A DNA stretch of 19,315 nucleotides from Spirochaetaceae bacterium (GTDB taxonomy: Bacteria > Spirochaetota > Spirochaetia > Treponematales > Breznakiellaceae). The stretch covers positions 1-19,315 of the forward strand of contig JAITHM010000065.1 of assembly GCA_031279965.1 (NCBI GenBank), given 5' to 3'. Below, one piece after another: positions 1 to 6,708 of this stretch (its first letter is position 1; the number at the start of each line of letters is the position of its first letter). The notes beneath the pieces were generated by a model. The model made no database searches, was not told the origin of the DNA, and worked only from the letters and a program-made list of their open reading frames with translations. The position numbers and the translations under genes were made by a program.

Positions 1-629
1 ACGGTGCAGGTATGTATTATAGCGGCGAAAATGGCGTAGCTACTGGCGCCGGCATGCGCATTGGAGGAAAATTTGAATGGAACGGGAAGAAAAACATGCG
101 GCTATCTCTTGAATCCCGGCTTCGTTCAGAATCTATTGAACACCCATTTGACCGCTCTGTTTCGAAAATATCGTTTTACTTCCCTGTCATGCGCGGCTAT
201 CTTGTTACACCTTCACGCTTTATGATTTCTCTAGAACGGGATGCTGTTTTGTATGAACATATTACCGATACTGTCACCGCCCTTTTCGGTCTTAAAGTAG
301 GTCCGTTTCGATCAGCCTTCAAAACTGAACTAACAGGAATTACCCGCGCCCAACCCGGCGATTTTATCATTCCCTATCCAAATCCTTTCCAGGAACACGA
401 TTTGAGCGAAGTTAAGGCAAGCGGAGAGCTTTCGTGGCCTGTTTCAATTGTCACATTAAAAGGAACCATCGCCTGCCGAGCCAGCGCGGGAAAAGAGTCC
501 GTCTGGGATAAATCAATTATGGCAACAGTCCGCTGGTCATGGGGAAGAGTAACGGCAAAGCTTTTTTCCGGCGATAAGGATGGAGGTTTAAATTACTATT
601 TCTCTTGGCGTTTTGAAAAAAAATTCTAA
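1..629 (+). CDS. C-terminal part of a probable outer-membrane beta-barrel protein (partial)
   Basis: The reading frame is open to the left edge of the window, so this is the 3' end of a longer gene; the ATG at 12 is probably internal, because the codons before it (Gly-Ala-Gly) continue the same sequence style. The visible ~208 residues show many short segments of alternating hydrophobic and polar residues separated by charged turns, as in transmembrane beta-strands. The chain ends in Phe (…WRFEKKF), the usual C-terminal residue of barrels inserted by the BAM machinery. No enzyme motif is visible and I do not recognise the specific family. A stem-loop follows 20 bases after the stop. The outer-membrane location is an inference from the strand pattern and terminal Phe; an ordinary all-beta periplasmic domain is the alternative. 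Confidence 0.6.
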   Translation, partial: GAGMYYSGENGVATGAGMRIGGKFEWNGKKNMRLSLESRLRSESIEHPFDRSVSKISFYFPVMRGYLVTPSRFMISLERDAVLYEHITDTVTALFGLKVGPFRSAFKTELTGITRAQPGDFIIPYPNPFQEHDLSEVKASGELSWPVSIVTLKGTIACRASAGKESVWDKSIMATVRWSWGRVTAKLFSGDKDGGLNYYFSWRFEKKF

Positions 630-648
630 CGCTTAGCACCATCTTGCC

Positions 649-677
649 GGCGCGGCGTTTTCAGCAAACAGCGCGCC
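649..677 (+). terminator. Stem-loop after the partial barrel gene, possible terminator
   Basis: Two 12-base arms (649-660 and 666-677) pair at 10 of 12 positions around a 5-base loop (tcagc). The outer six pairs are all G-C. No T-run follows, so it is not a textbook intrinsic terminator. Its position, between the stop at 629 and a promoter-like sequence starting at 679, fits a transcript end. Confidence 0.4.
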
Positions 678-678
678 C

Positions 679-707
679 TAGACAAAAAGAACAAGCACCA
701 TCATAAT
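679..707 (+). promoter_or_regulatory. Sigma70-like promoter for the ABC transporter operon
   Basis: A -35 element TAGACA (679-684, 5 of 6 consensus bases) and a -10 element CATAAT (702-707, 5 of 6) are separated by exactly 17 bases. The start of transcription would fall near 714, leaving a leader of about 18 bases that carries the GAGGAG ribosome site. It begins 2 bases after the stem-loop that closes the previous unit. Confidence 0.55.
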
Positions 708-719
708 TTGCGCTTAAAT

Positions 720-725
720 GAGGAG
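720..725 (+). promoter_or_regulatory. Ribosome binding site that sets the start of the solute receptor gene
   Basis: GAGGAG lies 6 bases upstream of the ATG at 732. It rules against the upstream in-frame TTG at 708, which would add eight residues in front of the signal peptide and place this site inside the gene. Confidence 0.7.
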
Positions 726-731
726 TTGTTT

Positions 732-1739
732 ATGAAAATCCATTGTTTCGGGCGCGGCGTAGTTACCGCCATAATTATGGCAGCAGTACTGAGCGGATGC
801 GCAAAAAAGAAAGAAAATACCACCCAGGAAACGATTAAAGTTGGGATTTCAAAGATAGTCGCGCATGAAGCGCTTGACGCAGTTGAACGGGGCATTATCG
901 ACAAGATCAACGAATCTGGCCTGGCCGTAACTTTTAACCAGCAAAATGCTGCCGGAGATGTGAATGCTGCGGCTCAAATTGCCACACTTTTTAAAAACGA
1001 ACGTGTTGATGTCGCGGTAGGCATTGCAACACCCACGGCTGTAGCGCTGGCAAATAACATACAGGAGACTCCTGTTGTATTTTCAGCGGTAACAGACCCA
1101 GTGGGGGCGAAACTTGTCAATACGCTTTCCAGTGGTAAAGGCAATGTAACCGGTGTTTCCGATGCGATTGATGTTCCAACACATGTCCGCATGTTTAAAG
1201 AAATTGCTCAAATTTCAACTATTGGCTACATATACACAAGCAGCGAAGATAATTCAATGTCAAGTCTTGCTGAAGTGCGTAAAGCCGCCGCAGAGCAGAA
1301 TCTTTCGCTTGTTGAGCAGGCAATTACCAATTCTTCAGAATTGCGTCAGGCGGCGCAGTCAATTATTGGACGGGTAGATGGTGTGTATATTACGAACGAT
1401 AATACGATATATGCGGCTCTTCCTGCCCTTATCGAAGTTTGCAAAACGGCAAAAAAACCGCTTTTTTCGGCGGATGTTACGTCATGCCGTGAGGGTGGTG
1501 CACTTGTTGCCTTCGGTTTTGACTATTACAAAATTGGACTTGCTACAGGCGATGTGGTATTGCAGATACTCGGCGGAGAGAAACCTGCTTCCATTCCTAC
1601 ACGGTTTCTGACCGAAAAAGATGATACCGACCTTCTTATTGATTTGGACGTGGCGGCGGAATGTGGTATTATCGTTCCTCAGAACTACCTTGATCAGGCT
1701 GATTTGATTTTCCAGAACGGTACGCTTACAACAAAATAG
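732..1739 (+). CDS. ABC transporter substrate-binding lipoprotein, TrpX / ABC_sub_bind type
   Basis: This is a 335-residue lipid-anchored receptor for an ABC importer. The N-terminus has a basic start, a hydrophobic core and the lipobox LSGC with Cys23 as the lipidated residue, so the mature protein should face the periplasm. The body matches the ABC_sub_bind family (Pfam PF04392, TrpX-like): a KVGISKIVAHEALD opening, then a segment with ATPTA and PVVFSAVTDPVGAKLV, and a repeat of the same two-lobed fold in the second half (VDGVYITNDNT, KKPLFSADV). Family members have been linked to tryptophan, tyrosine or other small organic ligands, but the ligand cannot be read from the sequence. The permease and ATPase follow directly, completing an importer. 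Start choice: the ATG at 732 has a good ribosome site and gives a clean signal peptide. Confidence 0.88.
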   Translation: MKIHCFGRGVVTAIIMAAVLSGCAKKKENTTQETIKVGISKIVAHEALDAVERGIIDKINESGLAVTFNQQNAAGDVNAAAQIATLFKNERVDVAVGIATPTAVALANNIQETPVVFSAVTDPVGAKLVNTLSSGKGNVTGVSDAIDVPTHVRMFKEIAQISTIGYIYTSSEDNSMSSLAEVRKAAAEQNLSLVEQAITNSSELRQAAQSIIGRVDGVYITNDNTIYAALPALIEVCKTAKKPLFSADVTSCREGGALVAFGFDYYKIGLATGDVVLQILGGEKPASIPTRFLTEKDDTDLLIDLDVAAECGIIVPQNYLDQADLIFQNGTLTTK

Positions 1740-1748
1740 CGCAATACA

Positions 1749-2669
1749 ATGGATATTTTTGAGGCTATTGCAATTGAAGGGTTTATCTATGCCCTTATGA
1801 CGCTGGGCGTTTTTATCACGTTCCGCATCCTCGATTTTGCCGATCTTACTGTTGACGGCACCTTCCCGCTGGGGGGTGCTGTCGCGGCATTTTGCCTCAT
1901 CAACGGTGTTCCTCCAGCGTTCACATTGCTCTTCGCATTTCTTGCAGGATGCACCGGCGGCCTGATAACAGCGCTGATACATAATTGCCTTAAAGTACCG
2001 GGTCTTCTTGCCGGTATCCTTACCATGACTATGCTCTACTCGGTGAATTTACGCATTATGCAGGGACGCGCCAACGTATCATTTTATAGCCTGGATACCT
2101 TTTTCTCAAAGTTAAAAGAAGGCGCTTTGGGCTTTGTTTCGGGAGACCCGGCGATACTTCTTTTTTTGGTGCTGCTGGTACTCTGCATAAAGTTTGGTTC
2201 CGATCTTTTTTTTCGAACAGATTTTGGGCTTACACTTGGAGCGCTGGGTGGCAACCCTCAAATGATCATTTCACAGGGGATCAATCCGTCGTATTTAAAG
2301 GCAGCCGGCATTGCGCTCTCTAACGGCTTTGTCGCTATTGCCGGTGCCCTCGCTGCTTTCTACAACGGCTATGCCGATGTTTCAAGCGGCAACGGCATTG
2401 TTGTCGCGGGGCTTGCATCGGTGATGCTTGGTGAGTTTTTGCTTAAATCCAATAAAATCATGCTGCTTACTCTGCGTGCAATATTGGGCTCCATACTCTA
2501 CCGTGCGCTGATGTTTGCCGCGCGAACGCACGGATATCAAGTTGGCATGGGGCCAAATGACTTTAAACTTCTTACGGGCTTGCTTATCATCGTGTGCCTT
2601 ATTATTTCAAAATATCAGGGTGCTTTTTTTTCAGATTTAAGAGGGAGAAAAAATGCTCGCGCTTCGTAA
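1749..2669 (+). CDS. ABC transporter permease, BPD_transp_2 family
   Basis: The 306-residue protein is strongly hydrophobic with roughly eight or nine membrane segments. It resembles the BPD_transp_2 permeases (PF02653; branched-chain amino acid, ribose and TrpY-like systems). The stretch GALAAFYNGYADVSSGNGIV followed by AGLASVMLGE is typical of the cytoplasmic loop region of permeases that accompany TrpX-type receptors. The early segment ITFRILDFADLTVDGTFPLG is likewise characteristic of this subgroup. The gene starts 9 bases after the receptor stop with little visible ribosome site, and its last 17 bases overlap the ATPase gene, so translation of the three is probably coupled. It likely works as a homodimer in the inner membrane. 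Substrate unknown. Confidence 0.88.
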   Translation: MDIFEAIAIEGFIYALMTLGVFITFRILDFADLTVDGTFPLGGAVAAFCLINGVPPAFTLLFAFLAGCTGGLITALIHNCLKVPGLLAGILTMTMLYSVNLRIMQGRANVSFYSLDTFFSKLKEGALGFVSGDPAILLFLVLLVLCIKFGSDLFFRTDFGLTLGALGGNPQMIISQGINPSYLKAAGIALSNGFVAIAGALAAFYNGYADVSSGNGIVVAGLASVMLGEFLLKSNKIMLLTLRAILGSILYRALMFAARTHGYQVGMGPNDFKLLTGLLIIVCLIISKYQGAFFSDLRGRKNARAS

Positions 2670-3456
2670 TGTCAACGTGATCTTTGCACGCGGAACGCCT
2701 GACGAAAATCATGCCTTAAAAAACATCAGCCTTGTCATTGAAAAAGGTGATTTTATTACGGTAATAGGCTCGAATGGGGCTGGGAAATCAACACTTCTTA
2801 ATGTAATTGCGGGAACCTACGGCGTTGAAAGCGGCGCAATGGTTCTTTCCACAGAGAAAGGAGAGTTTGACATTACCCGCGAAAGTGAATTTAAACGGGC
2901 ACGGCGCATTGGGCGGATTTTTCAAAATCCGCTTTTGGGTACGGCGGGAAATATGTCACTTGAAGATAACCTTATTATCTGCGAGAAAAAGGGCTATCGG
3001 GGGCTTAAATTCAGTCTTAACCATACAAAACGCATTGAATTACAAGAAAAAATACGGAAGCTTGGCCTGGGGCTTGAAGGCCGCCTGCGTGATAACGTAG
3101 GGCTTTTTTCAGGCGGTCAGCGCCAGGCTCTCACGCTTCTGATGACGGTACTTTCCCGGCCAGAGATTCTTCTGCTTGATGAACATACCGCCGCGCTTGA
3201 TCCGGTTAATGCTGAGCTTGTCATGAATTTAACGCGCCAATTTGCCCGTGAGCAAAACCTTACTGTATTGATGATTACACATAACATGAAACATGCTCTT
3301 GAAACAGGAAACCGCCTTCTTATGATGGATTCTGGCGAGATTGTTCTTGATATAGGCGGTGCGGAAAAACAAAATCTTACGCTTGCTGATCTTCAAGAAC
3401 GCTTTAAAGCAGCAAAGCATAAAGATCTTGAAAGTGATAAGATGCTTTTAAGTTAG
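2653..3456 (+). CDS. ABC transporter ATP-binding protein of the TrpX-type importer
   Basis: A 267-residue ABC ATPase that should power the adjacent importer at the inner face of the cytoplasmic membrane. All catalytic elements are visible: Walker A GSNGAGKST at residues 39-47, signature FSGGQRQ with SGGQ at 153-156, Walker B LLLLDE with Asp176-Glu177, a D-loop ALDP, and the switch His210 in MITHNMKHA. The DEHTAALDP form is common in ATPases paired with TrpX-type receptors (COG1101). A GAGGGAG ribosome site at 2641-2647 lies inside the end of the permease gene, and the ATG at 2653 overlaps that gene by 17 bases. The stop is directly followed by the start codon of the glycosylase gene with no spacer. 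Confidence 0.92.
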   Translation: MLALRNVNVIFARGTPDENHALKNISLVIEKGDFITVIGSNGAGKSTLLNVIAGTYGVESGAMVLSTEKGEFDITRESEFKRARRIGRIFQNPLLGTAGNMSLEDNLIICEKKGYRGLKFSLNHTKRIELQEKIRKLGLGLEGRLRDNVGLFSGGQRQALTLLMTVLSRPEILLLDEHTAALDPVNAELVMNLTRQFAREQNLTVLMITHNMKHALETGNRLLMMDSGEIVLDIGGAEKQNLTLADLQERFKAAKHKDLESDKMLLS

Positions 3457-4269
3457 ATGCCTCAGCAAATCGCCCAATTCAAGGATAAAGTTTTTGCGCA
3501 CTATAATGACTTTGGCCGAAAAAACCTGCCCTGGCGGCTTGATTTCCGGCCATGGGGGGTGTTGGTAAGTGAATTCATGCTTCAACAAACTCAAATTGAG
3601 CGCGTTATTCCTTATTGGGAACGATGGATGACGCAGTGGCCAGATGCCCGCGCCCTCAGTTCGGCGGCACTTGAAGAGGCGCTTCGCATGTGGAGCGGGC
3701 TTGGATATAACCGGCGGGGACGTGCCTTGTGGGAATGTTCCCGTCAGATCTGCGAAAAATACAGCGGGGAAGTACCGCGTACACCAGAAGAACTCATTAC
3801 GTTACCCGGTATAGGCCCCTATTCATCCGGTGCTATTGCCTGTTTTGCGTGGAATTATCCGGCAATTTTTATCGAGACAAATATACGGGCTGCGCTTATC
3901 GGTTTTTTTTTCGCAGGCAAAGAAACAGTTCACGACAATGAACTTATCCCTCTCCTTGAAGCGGCGCTTGACTGGGAAAATCCCCGCCTCTGGTACTGGG
4001 CGCTGATGGACTACGGCTCGGCATTGAAAAAAACAACGCCGAATCCAAACCGCCGCAGCGCTCACTATGCCCGCCAGAGCCGTTTCGAAGGCTCATTCCG
4101 GCAACTCCGCAGCGCCCTGCTCCGGGAACTGCTTGCAGTAGGTCCCGTGCGAGCAACAGCTCTTCGCAAACGAACCGGACTTGATAACGATGAATTCCGC
4201 CGAGTAACAGCATCACTGATAAAAGATCAGATGATCTGCTGCCGAAATGGTGTGTATATGATACCATAA
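3457..4269 (+). CDS. Short MutY-like HhH-GPD DNA glycosylase without Fe-S cluster
   Basis: A 270-residue base-excision repair protein of the HhH-GPD superfamily, closest to A/G-specific adenine glycosylases. Visible features: the SEFMLQQTQ segment with Glu39 at the place of the MutY catalytic Glu, a helix-hairpin-helix LPGIGPYSSGAI at residues 116-127, and FIETNIR at 138-144, where Glu140 stands at the position of the catalytic Asp of E. coli MutY. The four-Cys Fe-S loop is absent: after MDYGSALKK comes TTPNPNRRSAHY. The NUDIX-like 8-oxoG recognition domain is also missing; instead ~55 residues resemble a small winged helix. I recall the ETNIR / NPNRRSAHY form as a divergent subfamily, so the changes are probably not decay. 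The start ATG touches the previous stop. A T9 run sits at 3903-3911. Activity on A:8-oxoG is inferred, not shown. Confidence 0.82.
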   Translation: MPQQIAQFKDKVFAHYNDFGRKNLPWRLDFRPWGVLVSEFMLQQTQIERVIPYWERWMTQWPDARALSSAALEEALRMWSGLGYNRRGRALWECSRQICEKYSGEVPRTPEELITLPGIGPYSSGAIACFAWNYPAIFIETNIRAALIGFFFAGKETVHDNELIPLLEAALDWENPRLWYWALMDYGSALKKTTPNPNRRSAHYARQSRFEGSFRQLRSALLRELLAVGPVRATALRKRTGLDNDEFRRVTASLIKDQMICCRNGVYMIP

Positions 4270-5540
4270 TGCCTATGTCAAGCTCAACACTGATTGACGC
4301 GCTGCGACAGGGTTTTACCGAACCTGTCCGTGATGCGCTCTGGGGGCATGTTTACCTGACTCCAGAACTTGAAGCTCTTACACGCAGTATTCCGTTTATG
4401 CGGCTTCATCGTATTGCACAGCTTGGCCCAGCCGCGCTTTGTTATCCCGGCGCTACCCATACACGGGCGGCTCATAGCATCGGTGTCTATCATCTTACCC
4501 GCCGCCTTCTTCTTAACTTGATTGAACGGGGAGCGGATTCTTGGTTAAGCACGGAAGGCGTCCGTTCCATGCTCTGTGCGGCGCTGCTTCATGATATAGG
4601 ACATTTTCCTTATGCACACAGTCTGAAAGAGCTCCCGCTGGTCAATCATGAGGAACTTGGCGCACAACTAATAGTATCAGAACCTCTGCGTTCACTTATT
4701 GGAAAGGCCGGTGCAGATGCAGAGCTTACCGCCGCAATCATTGATACGGAACGACAGATGACTGAATCGGGCGAACTTCGATTTTATCGTGCTTTACTTT
4801 CAGGTTCGCTCGATCCAGATAAACTTGATTATCTTAACCGTGACGCGCGGTATTGCGGGGTGCCTTATGGTGCACAAGATGTGGATTTTATCATTTCGAT
4901 ACTTTACCCTCATCGTGAACGCGGTGTCGAAATTGATTCACGAGGCATTACCAGCGTGGAATCGGTGTTGTTTTCCAAGTATTTAATGTATCGTTCGGTT
5001 TATTGGCATCATTCGGTGCGCGCCGCAACAGCAATGATTAAAAAGGCTCTTTCTCACGGGCTTTCCAGCGGGGCAATTAATGGGGACGAACTTTATGGAC
5101 TTGATGACGCCGGCCTTTTTTCGCTGCTTTCCCGCGGCGTGTGCCCGCTTTTTTCACTGGGTGATGCGGTACGGCAAGGACGGCTTTACAAGCTTATTCT
5201 TGAAGAGCCTTTTGACGAGCAGAAGCATAATACGCTTAAAGATCTTGCCGGACGGGAGCGCCGCGAAGAAGAGCTTGCCGCCGAATTTTCCTGTACCGCA
5301 GGATTAGTACTTGAAAGCCGCCAAATTATTGTTGATGTGCCCGAACGTTCTGCTTTCGAAACGAACCTTTATGTCCGTGACAAAAAATGTTTTTTTGGGG
5401 AAAGCTCAAGCTTCTTTAAGGTTGATACGATTACAGCGTTTGTCAAAACGCTCCGTATTGTGCGTATTTATGTTGAACATCCTGCCGCAGCGCAGCTTCT
5501 ATCTCTGGGTATTGTCGAAAAGATCTTTGGGGGTAAGTAG
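4269..5540 (+). CDS. HD-domain phosphohydrolase, YwfO/SAMHD1-like (COG1078)
   Basis: A 423-residue soluble HD-domain protein, probably a (d)NTP or other nucleotide hydrolase. The metal-binding residues are visible in order: His69 in AAHSIGV, His108-Asp109 in LLHDIGHFPYAHS, and Asp182 in SLDPDKLDYLNRDA. The wording around these (RLHRIAQLG early, then DKLDYLNRDARYCGVPYG, and YRSVYWHHSVRAATAMI later) is that of the COG1078 group, which includes dNTPases such as SAMHD1 and Bacillus YwfO. The length is typical for the group. The ATG at 4269 overlaps the glycosylase stop by one base (TAATG); an ATG at 4275 is an alternative start. The 3' end overlaps the convergent minus-strand gene by 42 bases. 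The nucleotide substrate is not readable from the sequence. Confidence 0.85.
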   Translation: MPMSSSTLIDALRQGFTEPVRDALWGHVYLTPELEALTRSIPFMRLHRIAQLGPAALCYPGATHTRAAHSIGVYHLTRRLLLNLIERGADSWLSTEGVRSMLCAALLHDIGHFPYAHSLKELPLVNHEELGAQLIVSEPLRSLIGKAGADAELTAAIIDTERQMTESGELRFYRALLSGSLDPDKLDYLNRDARYCGVPYGAQDVDFIISILYPHRERGVEIDSRGITSVESVLFSKYLMYRSVYWHHSVRAATAMIKKALSHGLSSGAINGDELYGLDDAGLFSLLSRGVCPLFSLGDAVRQGRLYKLILEEPFDEQKHNTLKDLAGRERREEELAAEFSCTAGLVLESRQIIVDVPERSAFETNLYVRDKKCFFGESSSFFKVDTITAFVKTLRIVRIYVEHPAAAQLLSLGIVEKIFGGK

Positions 5541-6548
5541 CGGAGTAATTTCCGTAAAAGTATCTGCTTTTACCCAGTCGGTAAGTCCTTTCTTCCAGAT
5601 CTTTGTTTCGGCGTCAAGTGCGCCCTTGTCTGCAAGTGTTTTAAGATCGTCAAGTGAAAGCGGCCCTTCAACGTGCCCTGCTACGATCATATAATAGCGC
5701 GATGTATTGGATATATCTCCAGAGTAGCCGCTTCCCTTTTCTCCTCCTCCAGAGGGCGCACCGCTTAACATAATTTTGTATTTATAGCCAAGCGTAATAC
5801 GCACACCGCTTAATACGGTAATTTTGCGCAGATCATTTTCGATTGCGGCAGAACCATTTTCTGAAAATATCGCGCCAAGAAGCATAGAACCTTCCCCGGA
5901 AAAAAATTCCCGCTGATAGCCTAGTTCAATAGTTAACGCGCCTTTTCCAAGGGTTATTTCGCTCTGTAGTCCAAATCGAAGACCGCTGCTAAAATCTTGC
6001 GGCAATAATGAAGTATATGTTTTTCGCGTATTATCAATGCTATCATCATGAAAAATGTCAATATAGCCGTCAAAATTAAACTGAACATCACTCACAGGAA
6101 TACCAAAATAGGGACCTATCAAAAAACTCAATTTAAAGCGCGGGCCGCTTGCCAAATAGAAATTCATTGCAAGTGGAATATTCAGCATTGTATAATAATA
6201 ATTTATAAAAGCATCCGCATTTACCTGCGTAATTTTTTGCCGAATCATAAAATTTTCATTAACATTGTAGAAAAGCTCAACCCCTGTTTGCAAAGCAAAA
6301 CGTTTTGTCTGATACCCAAATATTAAAGCTCCTGATGGAGCAATAGCGCCATACTCATATTGTTCATATATAAAATTATAATACGCGCTATTTCTTGCGT
6401 AAGTAGCAAGCGCTTTGGAATTCCAATCGGTAGGAAGAGACGCAAATGCTCCGGCAGTTGCACCAAAAAAGAAGTAAGATTGTGCGCTAAGCATCATGTT
6501 AACGCCCAGTAAAAAAGTCAAACTGAATATGAGCAATCTTAATTTCAT
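5499..6548 (-). CDS. Outer-membrane beta-barrel protein with C-terminal GYF_2-like domain
   Basis: The 349-residue protein starts with a signal peptide (MKLRLLIFSLTFLLG core, cleavage likely after Ala22 or Gln23). Residues ~24-260 look like an eight- to ten-strand OmpA/PorT-like barrel: aromatic-rich alternating strands such as FALQTGVELFYNV, FKLSFLIGPYFGIPV, ALTIELGYQREFF and ITLGYKYKIML. A Gly/Ser-rich linker follows. Residues ~283-339 match the GYF_2 domain (PF14237): YYMIVAGHVEGPLSLDDL then KIWKKGLTDWVKA, with the conserved GP, W and W positions. GYF_2 is usually found in cytoplasmic or inner-membrane proteins, so this fusion would place it in the periplasm. The gene is 160 bases downstream of the UPF0164 gene and has a possible promoter of its own. 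Function unknown; a role in binding a partner is only a guess. Confidence 0.72.
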   Translation of the reverse strand: MKLRLLIFSLTFLLGVNMMLSAQSYFFFGATAGAFASLPTDWNSKALATYARNSAYYNFIYEQYEYGAIAPSGALIFGYQTKRFALQTGVELFYNVNENFMIRQKITQVNADAFINYYYTMLNIPLAMNFYLASGPRFKLSFLIGPYFGIPVSDVQFNFDGYIDIFHDDSIDNTRKTYTSLLPQDFSSGLRFGLQSEITLGKGALTIELGYQREFFSGEGSMLLGAIFSENGSAAIENDLRKITVLSGVRITLGYKYKIMLSGAPSGGGEKGSGYSGDISNTSRYYMIVAGHVEGPLSLDDLKTLADKGALDAETKIWKKGLTDWVKADTFTEITPLLTPKDLFDNTQR

Positions 6549-6578
6549 AGCAACGCATCCATATACATTTACTATAAA

Positions 6579-6607
6579 ATTATCGGCAGACCCAAAGTAA
6601 AACTTAA
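6579..6607 (-). promoter_or_regulatory. Possible weak promoter for the barrel/GYF_2 gene
   Basis: On the minus strand, TTAAGT (6607-6602, 3 of 6 bases of the -35 consensus) and GATAAT (6584-6579, 5 of 6 of the -10) are 17 bases apart. The -10 lies 30 bases upstream of the ATG. The -35 match is poor, so this is only a candidate. The rest of the 160-base gap shows nothing else clear. Confidence 0.28.
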
Positions 6608-6708
6608 GTAAATTGAAGAGAACGGCATATACAAGTCTTCACGGGAAGCTTTAAATCAGTGTTGGTAGAGGGCAGAGAAAATTACCGCACATGAGCTATT
6701 GAACGAGT

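Noticed and set aside
15..25. TATTATAGCGG shared with 14465-14475
   Set aside because: An isolated 11-base match, once in coding and once in non-coding sequence, without extended similarity.
635..702. 9-base direct repeat AGCACCATC at 635-643 and 694-702
   Set aside because: Too short to separate from chance, and the second copy overlaps the promoter spacer; no third copy was seen.
708..731. TTG start at 708 for the ABC receptor gene
   Set aside because: It would put the GAGGAG site inside the gene and add residues before a normal signal peptide; the ATG at 732 is better.
630..731. Riboswitch in front of the ABC transporter
   Set aside because: The leader after the predicted transcript start is only about 18 bases, too short for a riboswitch, and no known conserved core was seen.
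1482..1982. Minus-strand open frame of 166 codons opposite the ABC receptor and permease genes
   Set aside because: Antisense shadow of two well-supported genes; composition rich in Cys, Arg and Lys with no recognisable domain.
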